A stretch of DNA of 54,816 nucleotides from an uncultured Pseudomonadota bacterium (lineage in GTDB: Bacteria; Myxococcota_A; UBA796; CAJQPC01), in the NCBI GenBank assembly GCA_913060515.1, contig CAJXRZ010000041.1:1-54816 (forward strand). The letters are read 5' to 3'. A program made the position numbers and the translations under genes. Each line of letters starts with the position of its first letter. Positions within the stretch are counted from its first letter, which is position 1. Below the pieces are notes generated by a model, which saw nothing but the letters and a program-made list of their open reading frames with translations, was not told where the DNA came from and ran no database searches. Shown piece after piece: positions 7,585 to 17,188 of this stretch.

Positions 7585-9831
7585 TCAAGCTGCAAGAGAG
7601 CCGAGGATCCCCGCGACATCCAGAATCAAGCTGATTCGCCCATCCCCCATCACGGTGCACCCAGAGAGTCCGCGCACATCGCCCAGGTAGCTGGAAAGTC
7701 CCTTGACGACGGTCTGCCGTTGGCCGACCAGTTCGTCCACAAAGAGGCACACCACCTCGCGGTCGCTCTCAATGACCACAAGCACACCGCGCTCGATGTC
7801 GTCTTCGCCCTCCGGGAGCTGGTAGAGCTCCTTGAGACGCAGGACCGGGAGCAGCTCGTCGCGAATGCGTACCAGCTCTTGGCCGCTTGTGAGGCGTGTG
7901 ATGGCCCCGGTGCGAATCACAAAGGACTCACGGATCGACAGCAGCGGGATGGTGAAGGAGGAGGAACCTACCCTCACCAGCATGCCCTCGATGATCGCCA
8001 TGGTGAGCGGGATGCGGAGGGTAAAGCTGGTGCCTTTTCCCAACACCGAGGTCACCTCGATGCGGCCTTTGACCCGCTCGATGTTCTTCTTGACCACGTC
8101 CATGCCCACGCCGCGCCCTGAGATGGCCGTCACGGCCGCGGCGGTTGAGAAGCCCGGCTCGAACACAAAGGCGAAGACCTCTGAGTCACTGAGCTGCTCG
8201 CCTCTCTCGCGGCGAACCAGGCCTCTCTCGATGGCTTTGTCCAGGATGCGGGTTCGGTCCATGCCTTTGCCGTCGTCGCTGACGGTGATCCAGATCTCGC
8301 CAGCCTGGTGGCGGGCCTCCAACATCAGCGTGCCCTTGGCCGGCTTTCCGGCGTCCAGCCGCTCGTCGGGGGTCTCCATGCCGTGGTCCACGGCGTTGCG
8401 CATCAGGTGAACCAGAGGGTCGGCGATGATCTCCGCCACGGTCTTGTCGACCTCGGTCTCCTCTCCTGCGATGTGCAGGGAGACGGACTTGCCTTGCTTG
8501 TTGGAGACATCCCGAACCAGGCGCTTCATCTTGTTGAATGTGTCGGCGATGGCGACCATGCGCAGCGACATGGCCACGTCTTGCAGGCTGCGCGTCACCC
8601 TGGAGAGCTGGGCCATGGCCTTCTCCAGGTCGCGCGGCCCCTCCTCGGTGTCGTGGGTGACGGCCGTCTCGGCGATGATGAGCTCACCGACCAGATCCAT
8701 GAGCTGGTCCAGCTTGCGCACATCCACGCGCAGGGAGCTGCGCTGAGGCCGTTTGGGCCCGGCGCGGTTGGCTTGAGTGGGCTTGCCCTGGCGGAGCTGG
8801 GTCTGGACCTGCAGCACCGCGTCCAGCTGCGCTTGGGTGATCCAGCCACGCGAGATGATCGCCTGACCGATGGGCGCCGGACCCGACAAGACTTGATCGA
8901 GCTGCTGTTGACTGAGCAAGCCACGCTTCAGCAGCAGCGCCCCTGTGCGGGTCCGCTCCTTCATCTCCCGAACGTCCGTGGCCACGTCGCTCAGCTCGCT
9001 GAGCTGGCTCGAGAGGTTCTCGATGACGGGCTTGTCGCTTGGCAACAGACCGAAGGCCTCCCCGAGAACGCCACAGGCGCGCTCAAAGGTGCCCGCCAGC
9101 AGCGGGCTGGCTTCAATCTCTCCCCCTCGAATACGGCCCGCCATCTCCGAGAGCTTGCCGACATAGACCTCGACCTCGGAACACTCCCCACCCCTGAGGG
9201 CCTGCTGCAGCTCTCCCAGGCGGGCGGCCATCGCGTCGACGAGGGGCGCTTCATTTCCTTCCACCCAGTGCGCCACGACCTGCACCAGGCTTCCGAAGGG
9301 CTTCTGGATGCATTGAAGCATGTACTGGTACTTGGGCACCTCGGAGACCGGAGAGAGCTCCTGGGGGGCTGCTGGGCTTACAGGCACCTCGGCCGCCGCA
9401 GGCTCCGCAGGCGCTTCAGGCTCCTCGAAGGCGGACGCTCCGCCCATCAAAGCCTCAAGCTGCTCGACCAAAGCCCCCGCCCGGGTCTCGGCGCCCTGAT
9501 CCACGAAGTCCACCGCGATGGCGTCCAGTCGCTCTCCCAGGAAGTCCAGGGTCAAACAGAAGGTGCTGACCGCCTCCTGGCTCAAGGGGTAGCTGCCCGC
9601 CTGGATGCCTCCGAGCAGGGTCTCCGCCACGTGCATGACGCGGCCAACGCTCCCAAAGTCCAAGTACCCAGCGGAGCCCTTTACGGAGTGGAAGAGCCGA
9701 AAGACCAGGGCCAAGTCGGCCTCCGGAGCATTGCCGCCCTCCATACCGAGCAAGAGAAGCTCCGCTTCTTCCAGCGCTTCCCGGCTCTCAAGCACAAAGC
9801 ACTCAATGATTTCTTGGGTATCCGGATCCAT
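7585..9831 (-). CDS. cheA: Chemotaxis histidine kinase CheA with internal MshEN-like repeat
   Basis: CheA autophosphorylates on its HPt histidine and passes the phosphate to CheY and CheB. Domain order in the 748-residue protein: HPt (H48 in RLFHSVKGSAGYLDF), a long linker, a two-helix repeat region (KRGLLSQQQLDQVL, then IGQAIISRGWITQAQLDAVL), dimerisation helices, the HATPase (N box HLMRNAVDHG, G1 VSDDGKGMD, G2 GRGVGMDVVKKN) and a C-terminal CheW-like domain. The middle repeat resembles GspE/MshE N-terminal modules and is not standard for CheA. ATG 9831 is chosen because the HPt begins directly after it and GAGGTC precedes it. An in-frame ATG at 9909 would add 26 unrelated residues. Confidence 0.95.
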   Translation of the reverse strand: MDPDTQEIIECFVLESREALEEAELLLLGMEGGNAPEADLALVFRLFHSVKGSAGYLDFGSVGRVMHVAETLLGGIQAGSYPLSQEAVSTFCLTLDFLGERLDAIAVDFVDQGAETRAGALVEQLEALMGGASAFEEPEAPAEPAAAEVPVSPAAPQELSPVSEVPKYQYMLQCIQKPFGSLVQVVAHWVEGNEAPLVDAMAARLGELQQALRGGECSEVEVYVGKLSEMAGRIRGGEIEASPLLAGTFERACGVLGEAFGLLPSDKPVIENLSSQLSELSDVATDVREMKERTRTGALLLKRGLLSQQQLDQVLSGPAPIGQAIISRGWITQAQLDAVLQVQTQLRQGKPTQANRAGPKRPQRSSLRVDVRKLDQLMDLVGELIIAETAVTHDTEEGPRDLEKAMAQLSRVTRSLQDVAMSLRMVAIADTFNKMKRLVRDVSNKQGKSVSLHIAGEETEVDKTVAEIIADPLVHLMRNAVDHGMETPDERLDAGKPAKGTLMLEARHQAGEIWITVSDDGKGMDRTRILDKAIERGLVRRERGEQLSDSEVFAFVFEPGFSTAAAVTAISGRGVGMDVVKKNIERVKGRIEVTSVLGKGTSFTLRIPLTMAIIEGMLVRVGSSSFTIPLLSIRESFVIRTGAITRLTSGQELVRIRDELLPVLRLKELYQLPEGEDDIERGVLVVIESDREVVCLFVDELVGQRQTVVKGLSSYLGDVRGLSGCTVMGDGRISLILDVAGILGSLAA

Positions 9832-9966
9832 CAAGACCTCGTCATTCCCTCTGCCTATCGGAGGGCCTTGAGCCACCTTGAGGCAGCCTGCGTCCCTCCG
9901 TGAAGCCACGATCCACCCTTGTGCCCTGGCTGCCCGGATCCGACCTCAGGGGCAAGCAGGTTCACG

Positions 9967-10323
9967 ATGCGCTTGATCCTTCATCTCCTGGAGCGTGGCT
10001 TGGTGACCCCCAGGGACGTCATGCGAGCTTTGCTGGGACATCTGGCGAGCTCTCCCCCTCTGGGCCAGCTCGCGCTCTACCGCGGTGTACTCCGTGTAGA
10101 AGAAGTGGTTCAGGTCCTAGACGCACAGCTTGAGCAACCCCACAAGCGCTTCGGGGAGCTCGCCGTGGCGATGGACTTCTGCACCTTGCACGACATCGAA
10201 ACTCTCCTTGATGAGCAGCAGGCCCGGGCCGTAAGCCCGCAGGCCTTCCTGGTGCGTCATGGGGCGCTCACCGCCGGCAGAATGGCCCTTGAAGCGGACC
10301 GCTTGGCCCGTCGCGCAGCCTGA
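9967..10323 (+). CDS. Small MshEN/GspE-N-like protein beside the chemotaxis operon
   Basis: The 118-residue product consists almost entirely of short helical repeats of the form LxxRGLVxxxxxxxxL followed by PLGQLALYRGVLRVEEVVQV and RFGELAVAMDFCTLHDIETL. This is the pattern of the GSPII_E_N/MshEN fold, which in some type II secretion and pilus ATPases binds c-di-GMP. It diverges from cheA across a 135-bp gap and precedes cheY. CheA carries a related repeat, so a shared signalling role is plausible but unproven. Start ATG 9967 has CAGG 7 bases upstream. Confidence 0.7.
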   Translation: MRLILHLLERGLVTPRDVMRALLGHLASSPPLGQLALYRGVLRVEEVVQVLDAQLEQPHKRFGELAVAMDFCTLHDIETLLDEQQARAVSPQAFLVRHGALTAGRMALEADRLARRAA

Positions 10324-10410
10324 GCTGGAAGGGCCCTGGGAAAAAGAGGCGGTCGAGGCTTGAGCGGGTGCGGAGATGATCCGTTGAAGAGTGGGACAAG
10401 AGGAGAACCC

Positions 10411-10773
10411 ATGTCTAAGATTCTGGTGGTCGACGACAGCCGCGCCATGCGCATGATCGTCAAGCGCACCCTTCGTCAAGCCGGCTTCGGCAGTCACGAG
10501 ATCGAGGAGGCTGAGCATGGCCAAGACGCCCTGGAGAAGATCTCGGCGAACGCGCCGGATCTCATCCTGAGCGACTGGAACATGCCGGTCATGAACGGCT
10601 TCGAGCTGCTCCAGGCTCTCAAAGAGCAAGGGAACGAAGCCAAGTTCGGCTTTGTCACCTCCGAGGGAACACCGGAGATGCGCTCCAAAGCCAGCGAGGC
10701 CGGCGCGCTTTTCCTGATCGCCAAGCCCTTCACCGCATTCACCTTTGAGCAGACCCTCGCGGGCATGCTCTAG
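10411..10773 (+). CDS. cheY: CheY-like single-domain response regulator
   Basis: The product is 120 residues and is a stand-alone receiver domain: acidic pair D8/D9 in VVDDSR, phosphoacceptor D55 in LSDWNMPVMNG, the conserved Thr in FVTSEGT, and Lys in IAKPF. There is no output domain, so it is the expected phospho-target of the adjacent CheA. An AGGAGA Shine-Dalgarno sequence lies directly before ATG 10411. It starts 87 bases after the MshEN-like gene and is followed 8 bases later by the CheX-like gene, so the three are probably cotranscribed. Confidence 0.95.
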   Translation: MSKILVVDDSRAMRMIVKRTLRQAGFGSHEIEEAEHGQDALEKISANAPDLILSDWNMPVMNGFELLQALKEQGNEAKFGFVTSEGTPEMRSKASEAGALFLIAKPFTAFTFEQTLAGML

Positions 10774-10781
10774 GAGCTCCA

Positions 10782-11261
10782 ATGACCATCTCCTTCCCAG
10801 AATCCAAAGCGGTCAACGAGCTCTTCGCGATGCTGCTCGGCAAGCGCTGCAAGGTCGCCAAAGACAAGCCCATGGGCCGACGCCCAGGCGAAGCGGCCGC
10901 GATCGGCGTGTACGTTGACGACGCGGGCGAGCTCGTCGCGGCGGTGGTCTGCGACATCGCCCTGGCCGGCGCCGCTGGCACTGCGCTCTCCATGCTCCCT
11001 CCCAAGCTGGCCAAGGACTGCATCCGCACCAAGCGGCTGCCGGACAACGTCGCGGAGAACCTCTACGAGGTGCTCAACGTCGGCGCGAGCCTCTTCAACA
11101 GCGCCCGTACGCCACACGTCAAGCTGCTCGAAGTGGTGCAAGAGCCCGCCCGCCCCAGCAAGGAGGTTCAAGCCTTGCTGCGCAAGCCCGGCACACGCAT
11201 GGACTTGAGCATCGCTGTGAACGGCTACGAGCCAGGCAAGATCCACCTCCTCGCAGCCTAG
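10782..11261 (+). CDS. CheC/CheX-like candidate CheY-P phosphatase
   Basis: The product is 159 residues. The segment of about 90-122 reads E92-x3-E96-x2-N99-x22-P122. This matches the CheC/CheX/FliY phosphatase signature [DS]-x3-E-x2-N-x22-P at all positions except the first, where Glu replaces Asp or Ser. In that family the Glu and Asn reach into the CheY active site to dephosphorylate it. Only one such motif is present, as in CheX. Position directly after cheY supports a role in signal termination. Overall similarity is weak, so the call is inference from motif plus context. Confidence 0.65.
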   Translation: MTISFPESKAVNELFAMLLGKRCKVAKDKPMGRRPGEAAAIGVYVDDAGELVAAVVCDIALAGAAGTALSMLPPKLAKDCIRTKRLPDNVAENLYEVLNVGASLFNSARTPHVKLLEVVQEPARPSKEVQALLRKPGTRMDLSIAVNGYEPGKIHLLAA

Positions 11262-11322
11262 GCTGCGACGTTGCGTTCCCGGAGCGGACGGGTGAAGACC
11301 AGGGGTCACCCTTGGAGCCGCC

Positions 11323-13338
11323 TTGTCCGCACCCGAGAACGTCGAGACCGCCGACCCTGAGCGCCTGTACGAGCCCCCCGCCGATGAGGTGGGTTTCTCC
11401 GCCCGCGCCGTGATTGTGGGCTGCATCTTGGGCGGCGTCGTCGCAGCCATGAACATCTACCTGGGCTTGCGCATCGGGTGGAGTTTTGGTGGATCCCTGA
11501 TCGCGGCGATCCTGGGTTTCTCCGTCTTTGCCAGCTTGGGCCGCATGGGCGTGATCAAGCGGAAGTACTCCATCCTCGAGGCCAACATCACCCAGACGGC
11601 GGGCTCCGCCGCGGGCACGATGACCAGCGCCGCCGGGCTGCTCGCCCCCATCCCTGCCATGCGCATGATGGGCTACGAGTTCACCTACGTGCAGCTCACC
11701 ATCTGGGCCATCTCGGTGGCCTACCTCGGTGTGTTCTTCGCGGTCCCTCTGCGTCGCCAGATGGTCCTGGTCGAGAAGCTGCGCTTCCCCACCGGCACCG
11801 CGACCGCGCAGACCATCATGGCGATGTTCTCCAGCGGCGGAGAGGCCGAGCGCAAGGGCAAGGCCCTGATGATCTGGGGCGTGCTGGCCGCGGTCTTCAC
11901 CCTGAGCACCCACTTCATCCCCGCCATCGAGCACCCGGACATCAGCACCATCGGCCTGAGCTACATGTCCGTGTGGGGCTTCTCCCTGATCATCTCCCCG
12001 ATGATGACCGGCGCTGGAATCCTAATTGGCCCGCGCGTGGGCATCTCCCTGCTGCTCGGCGCCATCGCCGGCTGGCTGCTCCTGGGCATCCCTGTCTGGC
12101 AGGCCGGCTTGGCCTGTGGCCCCACCCTGGTAGACGGCATGTGGACCAGCGGCGCCAAGCAAGCCTGCATCGCTCCTGGAGCGGTGGACGGCTTCCTGGC
12201 CGCCAAGCCTGCCTTGATGGCCAAGCTCGAAGGGCTGGCCTTGGGCAGCGGCTTGAACGGCGACCAAGCCCTGGCTGCCCTGCGCGGCAATGTTCGCGCC
12301 ATGGACCCCCTGGTCTGGCAGCACAAGGGCCTCAATGACTACGGCACAGGCATCAAGGGGTGGATCCTCTGGCCTGGTGTCGCGATCATGGTCGCGGACG
12401 CGCTGACCTCGCTGGCGCTGAGCTGGCGGACCATCCTGAACACCTTCAAGTTCAAGAAGTCGGACGCCGAGGCCTTGGCGGACACCTCCAAGGACCAGAT
12501 CCCCAACAGCTGGTGGATCGGCGGACTCTGCGTCGCCGCCCCAGCAACCATGGGCGTCACCTACTGGATGTTCGACATCCCGCTGCACCTCAGCGCCCTG
12601 GCCATCATCCTCAGCTCCGTGCTGGCCATGATCGCCGTGCGTTCTACCGGCGAGACCGACATCAACCCCATCGGCGGCATGGGCAAGGTCACCCAGCTGG
12701 TCTTTGGTGCCTTGGCTCCAGGCGCGGTCCAGACCAACCTGATGAGCGCGGCCATCACCGGCTCCGGCGCCTCCCAGGCCGGCGACATGATGCAGGACCT
12801 CAAGACCGGGTACATGCTGGGCGCCAGCCCCAAAGAGCAGTTCAAGGCCCAGACCATCGGCATCCTCTTTGGCATCGTCTTCTGCGTGCCCATCTTCCTG
12901 CTCTTCGACACCGTCTACGACATCGGCGGCGCCGACCTGCCCGCTCCTGCAGCCCACGCGTGGCGTGCGGTCGCCGAGCTGCTCTCCCAGGGTCTGGACG
13001 CCTTGCCTCCCGGCGCCCAGTGGGCGGTGATCGGTGGCTGCATCTTCGGCATGCTGCTCCCTGTGGCCCGCAAGTACGCGCCAGCGGCCGCCAAGGACTA
13101 CGTGCCCAGCGCCTTGGCCTTTGGCATCGCCTTCATCGTCGGCGCCTACTACAGCATCGCGATGTTCGTCGGCGCCGTGGTCTTCATGATCTGGAAGAAG
13201 CTCAAGCCCGAGCAGGCCGCTGCTCTCAGCTTTGCGGTCGCAAGTGGACTGGTCGCAGGCGAAGGCTTGGCCGGAATCGGCAAGGCCTTGCTCATGTTGG
13301 CAGAGGTCCCGACTCTGGCTGCAATGCTGGGCATGTAG
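11323..13338 (+). CDS. OPT-family oligopeptide transporter
   Basis: The product is a 671-residue polytopic inner-membrane protein with roughly 14-16 hydrophobic segments. It starts with a short cytosolic tail, then FSARAVIVGCILGGVVAAMN and an SILEANITQTAGSAAGTMTS segment, which are characteristic of OPT-superfamily (YSL/OPT, TIGR00728-like) proton-coupled peptide or metal-chelate transporters. The TTG start at 11323 is supported by TTGGAG 6 bases upstream. A central soluble stretch (about 255-335) lies between membrane blocks. It is followed 6 bases later by a small membrane protein. The substrate cannot be told from the sequence. Confidence 0.9.
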   Translation: MSAPENVETADPERLYEPPADEVGFSARAVIVGCILGGVVAAMNIYLGLRIGWSFGGSLIAAILGFSVFASLGRMGVIKRKYSILEANITQTAGSAAGTMTSAAGLLAPIPAMRMMGYEFTYVQLTIWAISVAYLGVFFAVPLRRQMVLVEKLRFPTGTATAQTIMAMFSSGGEAERKGKALMIWGVLAAVFTLSTHFIPAIEHPDISTIGLSYMSVWGFSLIISPMMTGAGILIGPRVGISLLLGAIAGWLLLGIPVWQAGLACGPTLVDGMWTSGAKQACIAPGAVDGFLAAKPALMAKLEGLALGSGLNGDQALAALRGNVRAMDPLVWQHKGLNDYGTGIKGWILWPGVAIMVADALTSLALSWRTILNTFKFKKSDAEALADTSKDQIPNSWWIGGLCVAAPATMGVTYWMFDIPLHLSALAIILSSVLAMIAVRSTGETDINPIGGMGKVTQLVFGALAPGAVQTNLMSAAITGSGASQAGDMMQDLKTGYMLGASPKEQFKAQTIGILFGIVFCVPIFLLFDTVYDIGGADLPAPAAHAWRAVAELLSQGLDALPPGAQWAVIGGCIFGMLLPVARKYAPAAAKDYVPSALAFGIAFIVGAYYSIAMFVGAVVFMIWKKLKPEQAAALSFAVASGLVAGEGLAGIGKALLMLAEVPTLAAMLGM

Positions 13339-13344
13339 CGCCCC

Positions 13345-13746
13345 TTGCGCATCAACGGAATTGGGATTGCGTGGCTCGGTGTGGAGCCCAGGTTGCCAGA
13401 CGGCAGCTTCTGGGCGACCACTTGGTTCACCTTCCTCTTTCTGCCCATCTTCCCTTTGGGGAGGCGCCGCCTCAAGGTGGTCGAAGAGGGCCAAGACCTG
13501 GTGATTCAGGAGCTCGAGGACAGCCGCCTGAGTTGGGCGAGCATTCTCAAGACCCTGGGTTTTTCTTGGTTGATGGTCCCCTTTCTGGTCGGGGCCCCTA
13601 TGCCTCTGCTCGTCACCGAGGTCTGGATCGACATGCTGGGCTGGTCTCAGACCGGCCAGAACTGGGGCATTGGCCTGTGGATCGTGTGGCTGGGCGTCTG
13701 GGTGTTGGGGCTGAGCAGCTGGCACGAGAAGCGCTTCCAGCCATGA
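13345..13746 (+). CDS. Small membrane protein of unknown function
   Basis: The product is 133 residues with two clear hydrophobic segments (about 70-90 and 107-125) and a charged middle (RRRLKVVEEGQDLVIQELED). The TTG start at 13345 lies 6 bases after the transporter stop and has no strong ribosome binding site, so it is probably translationally coupled. I recognise no family. A strong hairpin follows the stop. Confidence 0.6.
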   Translation: MRINGIGIAWLGVEPRLPDGSFWATTWFTFLFLPIFPLGRRRLKVVEEGQDLVIQELEDSRLSWASILKTLGFSWLMVPFLVGAPMPLLVTEVWIDMLGWSQTGQNWGIGLWIVWLGVWVLGLSSWHEKRFQP

Positions 13747-13760
13747 GCTCTCAACGAGAA

Positions 13761-13788
13761 AGGGCCCAGCCAAAGATGGCCGGGCCCT
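13761..13788. terminator. Hairpin between convergent genes
   Basis: Bases 13761-13771 (AGGGCCCAGCC) pair with 13778-13788 (GGCCGGGCCCT) with one mismatch, leaving the 6-base loop AAAGAT. The hairpin sits between the ends of two convergent transcripts and is followed by GTGTTCTTT on the plus strand. A run of T is weak on both sides, so termination in both directions is likely but not certain. Confidence 0.6.
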
Positions 13789-13816
13789 GTGTTCTTTGGG
13801 GCCAAAGCCCTGCTGC

Positions 13817-14893
13817 TCAGCCTTCTCGGCCTTGCTGCGCCATGTAGCCCAAGGTCATCTGAAGGTTCCGCTCCACCAGGGGAATCTGGCCAGCAGGCAC
13901 GTCGGTAACCAGCGCCTTGTGCAGGTTCTTGGCCATGCCAGCAGCGTAGTCCTCTCCGCGGACCTCGCAGGCCGCAGCGGCCATTGCAGCCCGGCGGGCC
14001 CACTCGCTGCGGATCTCCGGGTTGTCCAAGCCTTCAGCGGCCAACTCCGAGAGGATCTGAGTCATGTCGGTGACCTCGCCCTCGGAGGGCTCATCAGACT
14101 CAGGGGCATCGATGGCTTGAGCCAGCTGGCCCACCATGCGCTGAACCAGATCCGTCTCCACCGGCCAGAGGGCGAACCAGGGGTGGTTCACCAAGGCGTG
14201 GGAGCCCTGAAGCGCGTCGGTGTCGACATCCCCTTCTGGAACGGCAGGGCCTTCGACGCCCTGGAGCTTGTCGGCCGGCACATGTCCAGCGAAGTGCTCC
14301 CAATCGTGGGGAACACCGCCGGTGAGCTCACGAACGCGCTCCACCGCGGGCAGCACGAACTGCATGGCCGAGCCAAAGGGCAAGCGGGTCATGTAGGGGG
14401 CCTGCTCGTTCATCTCGCGCAGCATGCGCCGCAGCTCACCGCGGCTGGAGTGGCCATGGCTCAGGTCACGCATGCCCTCGGCGCCGCCGAAGCGGCCCAT
14501 CAGGATGCAGGTTCCTTCCGCGTCGGTCCAGCCCAAGAGGAACTCGCTGTAGCCGTCCTGGTCGGCTGGGCCGATCAGAGCGGTGGGGTCCGGGTCGATC
14601 TCGGCACCCTTGAGACCAAAGCTGCGGCTGGGAACATCCTGAATGCTCACGCCCTGGCTCTTGAGCTTGTGCAGCCCCAAGCGGGCGGCCTTGCGCAGCA
14701 CCTTGGGTGCCTTCTCCAAGCTCTGGAGCAGGGCCACCTTCTGCAAGGCGACCGCCGCCTGGATGGCGTTCATGGCCATGCCAGGGTCCAGGTCCTGAAT
14801 CGAGCCGCTGCCGTCCAGCCAGGCCAACGCAGCCGCGTCACCCTGTCCATTGGCCAAGGCCTCTACAACCGTCTTGTCGAACTTCTTTGCCAT
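13817..14893 (-). CDS. Protein of unknown function downstream of maeB
   Basis: The product is 358 residues, soluble and acidic, with no signal peptide. The N-terminal 90 residues are helical (ANGQGDAAALAWLDGSG, LQKVALLQSLEKAPKVLRKA). A central part includes GYSEFLLGWTDAEGTCILMG and SRGELRRMLREMNEQAP. No family is recognised. Its ATG is 7 bases after the maeB stop, so it shares the malic enzyme transcript, but no metabolic motif links it to that reaction. Confidence 0.7.
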   Translation of the reverse strand: MAKKFDKTVVEALANGQGDAAALAWLDGSGSIQDLDPGMAMNAIQAAVALQKVALLQSLEKAPKVLRKAARLGLHKLKSQGVSIQDVPSRSFGLKGAEIDPDPTALIGPADQDGYSEFLLGWTDAEGTCILMGRFGGAEGMRDLSHGHSSRGELRRMLREMNEQAPYMTRLPFGSAMQFVLPAVERVRELTGGVPHDWEHFAGHVPADKLQGVEGPAVPEGDVDTDALQGSHALVNHPWFALWPVETDLVQRMVGQLAQAIDAPESDEPSEGEVTDMTQILSELAAEGLDNPEIRSEWARRAAMAAAACEVRGEDYAAGMAKNLHKALVTDVPAGQIPLVERNLQMTLGYMAQQGREG

Positions 14894-14900
14894 GGGAGAT

Positions 14901-17183
14901 CTAGCTCTCTTCGCCCTGCAGGGGCTTCATGCGGGTGCCGATAGCCTGGTTGACCGTCAGCGCCGTGATGTTGATGATGTCGGCCACGTCGCTTCCCACT
15001 GGGAGGACGTTGACGGGCTTGCGCAAGCCCACCAACAGCGGACCAACCGCGGTGGCACCACCCAGCTCCCGGAGGAGCTTGTAGGCCATGTTTCCGCTGG
15101 TGAGGTCAGGGAAGATCAGCACGTTGGCGTCTCCCTGAATCTTGGAGAATGGGAAGACGCGCTTGGCGGTCTCGGGGTTCACGGCCGTGTCTGCCTGAAG
15201 CTCACCGTCGATGATGAGGTCCGGCCAAACGCGCTTGACCAGTCCCAAGGCGCTGCGCACCTTGTTGATCTGCTCGCTGCCGCGGTGCTCACCAAAGTCC
15301 GAGTAGGACAGCATGGCCACCCGGGGGGTGTCCCCAAAGGCCATGGCCGTACGGGCGGTGTTCATGGCGATCTGAGCGAGCTGCTTGGCGTTGGGGTTCT
15401 CGTTGACGGTGCAGTCCGCGAAGAAGATGCGCTTCTCCTTGAAGAGCATCACGTACACACCGGAGACAACGCCCGCGCCGCGGTGCAGACCGACCGTCTG
15501 GAGCGCTGGCCGCAGAGTGGTGTGGTACGGGCTGTCCAGACCGCCCACCAGACCGTCGGCCAAGCCTTCGCGCACCATCATGCAGCCGAAGTAGGTGGGG
15601 TCATGGCAGAGCTGACGGGCGCGCTGGGCGTTGACGCCCTTGCGCATGCGCAGCTCATAGAGCGCGGTGGAGAGCTGGTCGAAGACCGGGCCGTTGCTGG
15701 CCTCCATGATCTCTACGCCGGTCAGATCCACGTTGGAGTCCTCGGCCCGCTTCAGGACCTTCCACTCCTCGCCGATCAAGATGGGCGTACAGATGCCTTC
15801 GTCCACGAGCTGCTGGGCAGCCCGCAGCACGCGGCTGTTGGTGCCGTCGGGGAAGACCACGCGCTTGGGACGCTGCTTGGCCCGGTTCATCAAGGGGCGC
15901 AGGAACTCACGGGAGCGCAGGAGCAGCTTCTCGAGCTGCTCACGGTAGGCGTCCATGTCCTCGATCGGTGCACGGGCCACACCCGAGTCTGCTGCGGCCT
16001 TGGCCACAGCGGGGGCCACCCAAGTCAAGACCCGGGGATCGAAGGGCTTGGGGATCAGGTAGTCGGGCCCAAAGGTCAGGTTGGTGGTCTCGTAGGCCCG
16101 GCGCACCGAGTCCGGCACGTCCTCGCGGGCCAGAGCTGCCAGGGCGCGCACAGCGGCCATCTTCATCTCTTCGTTGATCTGGCGGGCCCGGCAATCCAGG
16201 GCACCACGGAACACGAAGGGAAAACCCAGAACGTTGTTGATCTGGTTGGGGTAGTCGCTGCGCCCAGTGGCCACAATGGCGCTGGGGACGGCGGCCTTGG
16301 CGACCTCGTAGGGGATCTCCGGGTCGGGGTTGGCCATGGCGAAGACCATGGGCGCATCGGCCATGGTCTTGAGCATCTCACCACTGAGAATGTTGCCCAC
16401 GGACAGACCCACGAACACATCAGCGCCGACAAGAACCTGGGCCAGAGTACGAAGCTCCGAGTCCTGCGCGAAGTGCTCCTTCTCGGCGAACATGTCCTCG
16501 ACCCGGCCCTTGTAGACCAAGCCCTTGGAGTCGCACATCCAGATGTTCTTGGTCTGAACGCCCAGCGACTCGAGCAGGCGCGCGGTAGCGATGGCAGCGG
16601 CCCCAGCCCCGCAAAACACAACCTTGATCTCCTCAAGCTTGCGGCCGGTCACTTCCATCGCGTTGAGCAGTGCGGCGCTGGCGATGATGGCCGTGCCGTG
16701 CTGATCATCGTGGAAGACCGGGATGTCCAGCTCCTCACGCAGGGTCTCTTCAATGTAGAAGCAGTCTGGGCTGGCGATGTCCTCCAGGTTGATGCCGCCG
16801 AAGGTGGGCGCCAGGGCCTTGACCGCTGCGACCACCTCCTCCTTGGTGACGGCATCCAGCTCGATGTCGAAGACGTCGATGTCGGCGAACTTCTTGAAGA
16901 GGTTGGCCTTGCCCTCCATCACCGGCTTGCTGGCCAGCGGGCCAATGTTGCCCAAGCCGAGCACGGCCGTGCCGTTGGTGACCACGCCGACCAGGTTGCC
17001 CTTTGCGGTGTACTGAAAGACCTTCTCCGGGTCCTTTGCGATCTCACGGCAAGGTGCAGCCACGCCGGGTGAATAGGCCAGGGAGAGATCCCGCTGGGTC
17101 ATCATCGGCTTGGTGGGGACCACCTCGAGCTTCCCGGGACGGGGGTTCTCGTGATAGTCGAGGGCATCATCCTTGAGGGACAT
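14901..17183 (-). CDS. maeB: NADP-dependent malic enzyme with phosphotransacetylase domain
   Basis: The enzyme converts malate to pyruvate and CO2 with NADP+. The 760-residue protein has the malic domain (about 1-160, with [13 protein letters not shown] and the [13 protein letters not shown] segment), the NAD(P)-binding domain (about 165-400, [22 protein letters not shown] and [17 protein letters not shown]) and a C-terminal phosphate acetyl/butyryltransferase-like domain (about 430-755, with [13 protein letters not shown] and [19 protein letters not shown]). In this fusion family the PTA part is usually regulatory (acetyl-CoA binding). The start codon is preceded by an inverted repeat that contains its GGAG ribosome binding site. 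Confidence 0.95.
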   Translation of the reverse strand: MSLKDDALDYHENPRPGKLEVVPTKPMMTQRDLSLAYSPGVAAPCREIAKDPEKVFQYTAKGNLVGVVTNGTAVLGLGNIGPLASKPVMEGKANLFKKFADIDVFDIELDAVTKEEVVAAVKALAPTFGGINLEDIASPDCFYIEETLREELDIPVFHDDQHGTAIIASAALLNAMEVTGRKLEEIKVVFCGAGAAAIATARLLESLGVQTKNIWMCDSKGLVYKGRVEDMFAEKEHFAQDSELRTLAQVLVGADVFVGLSVGNILSGEMLKTMADAPMVFAMANPDPEIPYEVAKAAVPSAIVATGRSDYPNQINNVLGFPFVFRGALDCRARQINEEMKMAAVRALAALAREDVPDSVRRAYETTNLTFGPDYLIPKPFDPRVLTWVAPAVAKAAADSGVARAPIEDMDAYREQLEKLLLRSREFLRPLMNRAKQRPKRVVFPDGTNSRVLRAAQQLVDEGICTPILIGEEWKVLKRAEDSNVDLTGVEIMEASNGPVFDQLSTALYELRMRKGVNAQRARQLCHDPTYFGCMMVREGLADGLVGGLDSPYHTTLRPALQTVGLHRGAGVVSGVYVMLFKEKRIFFADCTVNENPNAKQLAQIAMNTARTAMAFGDTPRVAMLSYSDFGEHRGSEQINKVRSALGLVKRVWPDLIIDGELQADTAVNPETAKRVFPFSKIQGDANVLIFPDLTSGNMAYKLLRELGGATAVGPLLVGLRKPVNVLPVGSDVADIINITALTVNQAIGTRMKPLQGEES

Positions 17184-17188
17184 GAAAA

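Noticed and set aside
14850-17072. Long open frame on the plus strand opposite maeB (740 codons)
   Set aside because: It is exactly antisense to a well-conserved enzyme. Its His/Gly/Val-rich translation is the typical mirror of GC-rich coding DNA. Similar long shadows (2165-3916, 3798-5159, 8308-9903, 12022-13773, 23969-26227, 50309-52282) were rejected on the same grounds.
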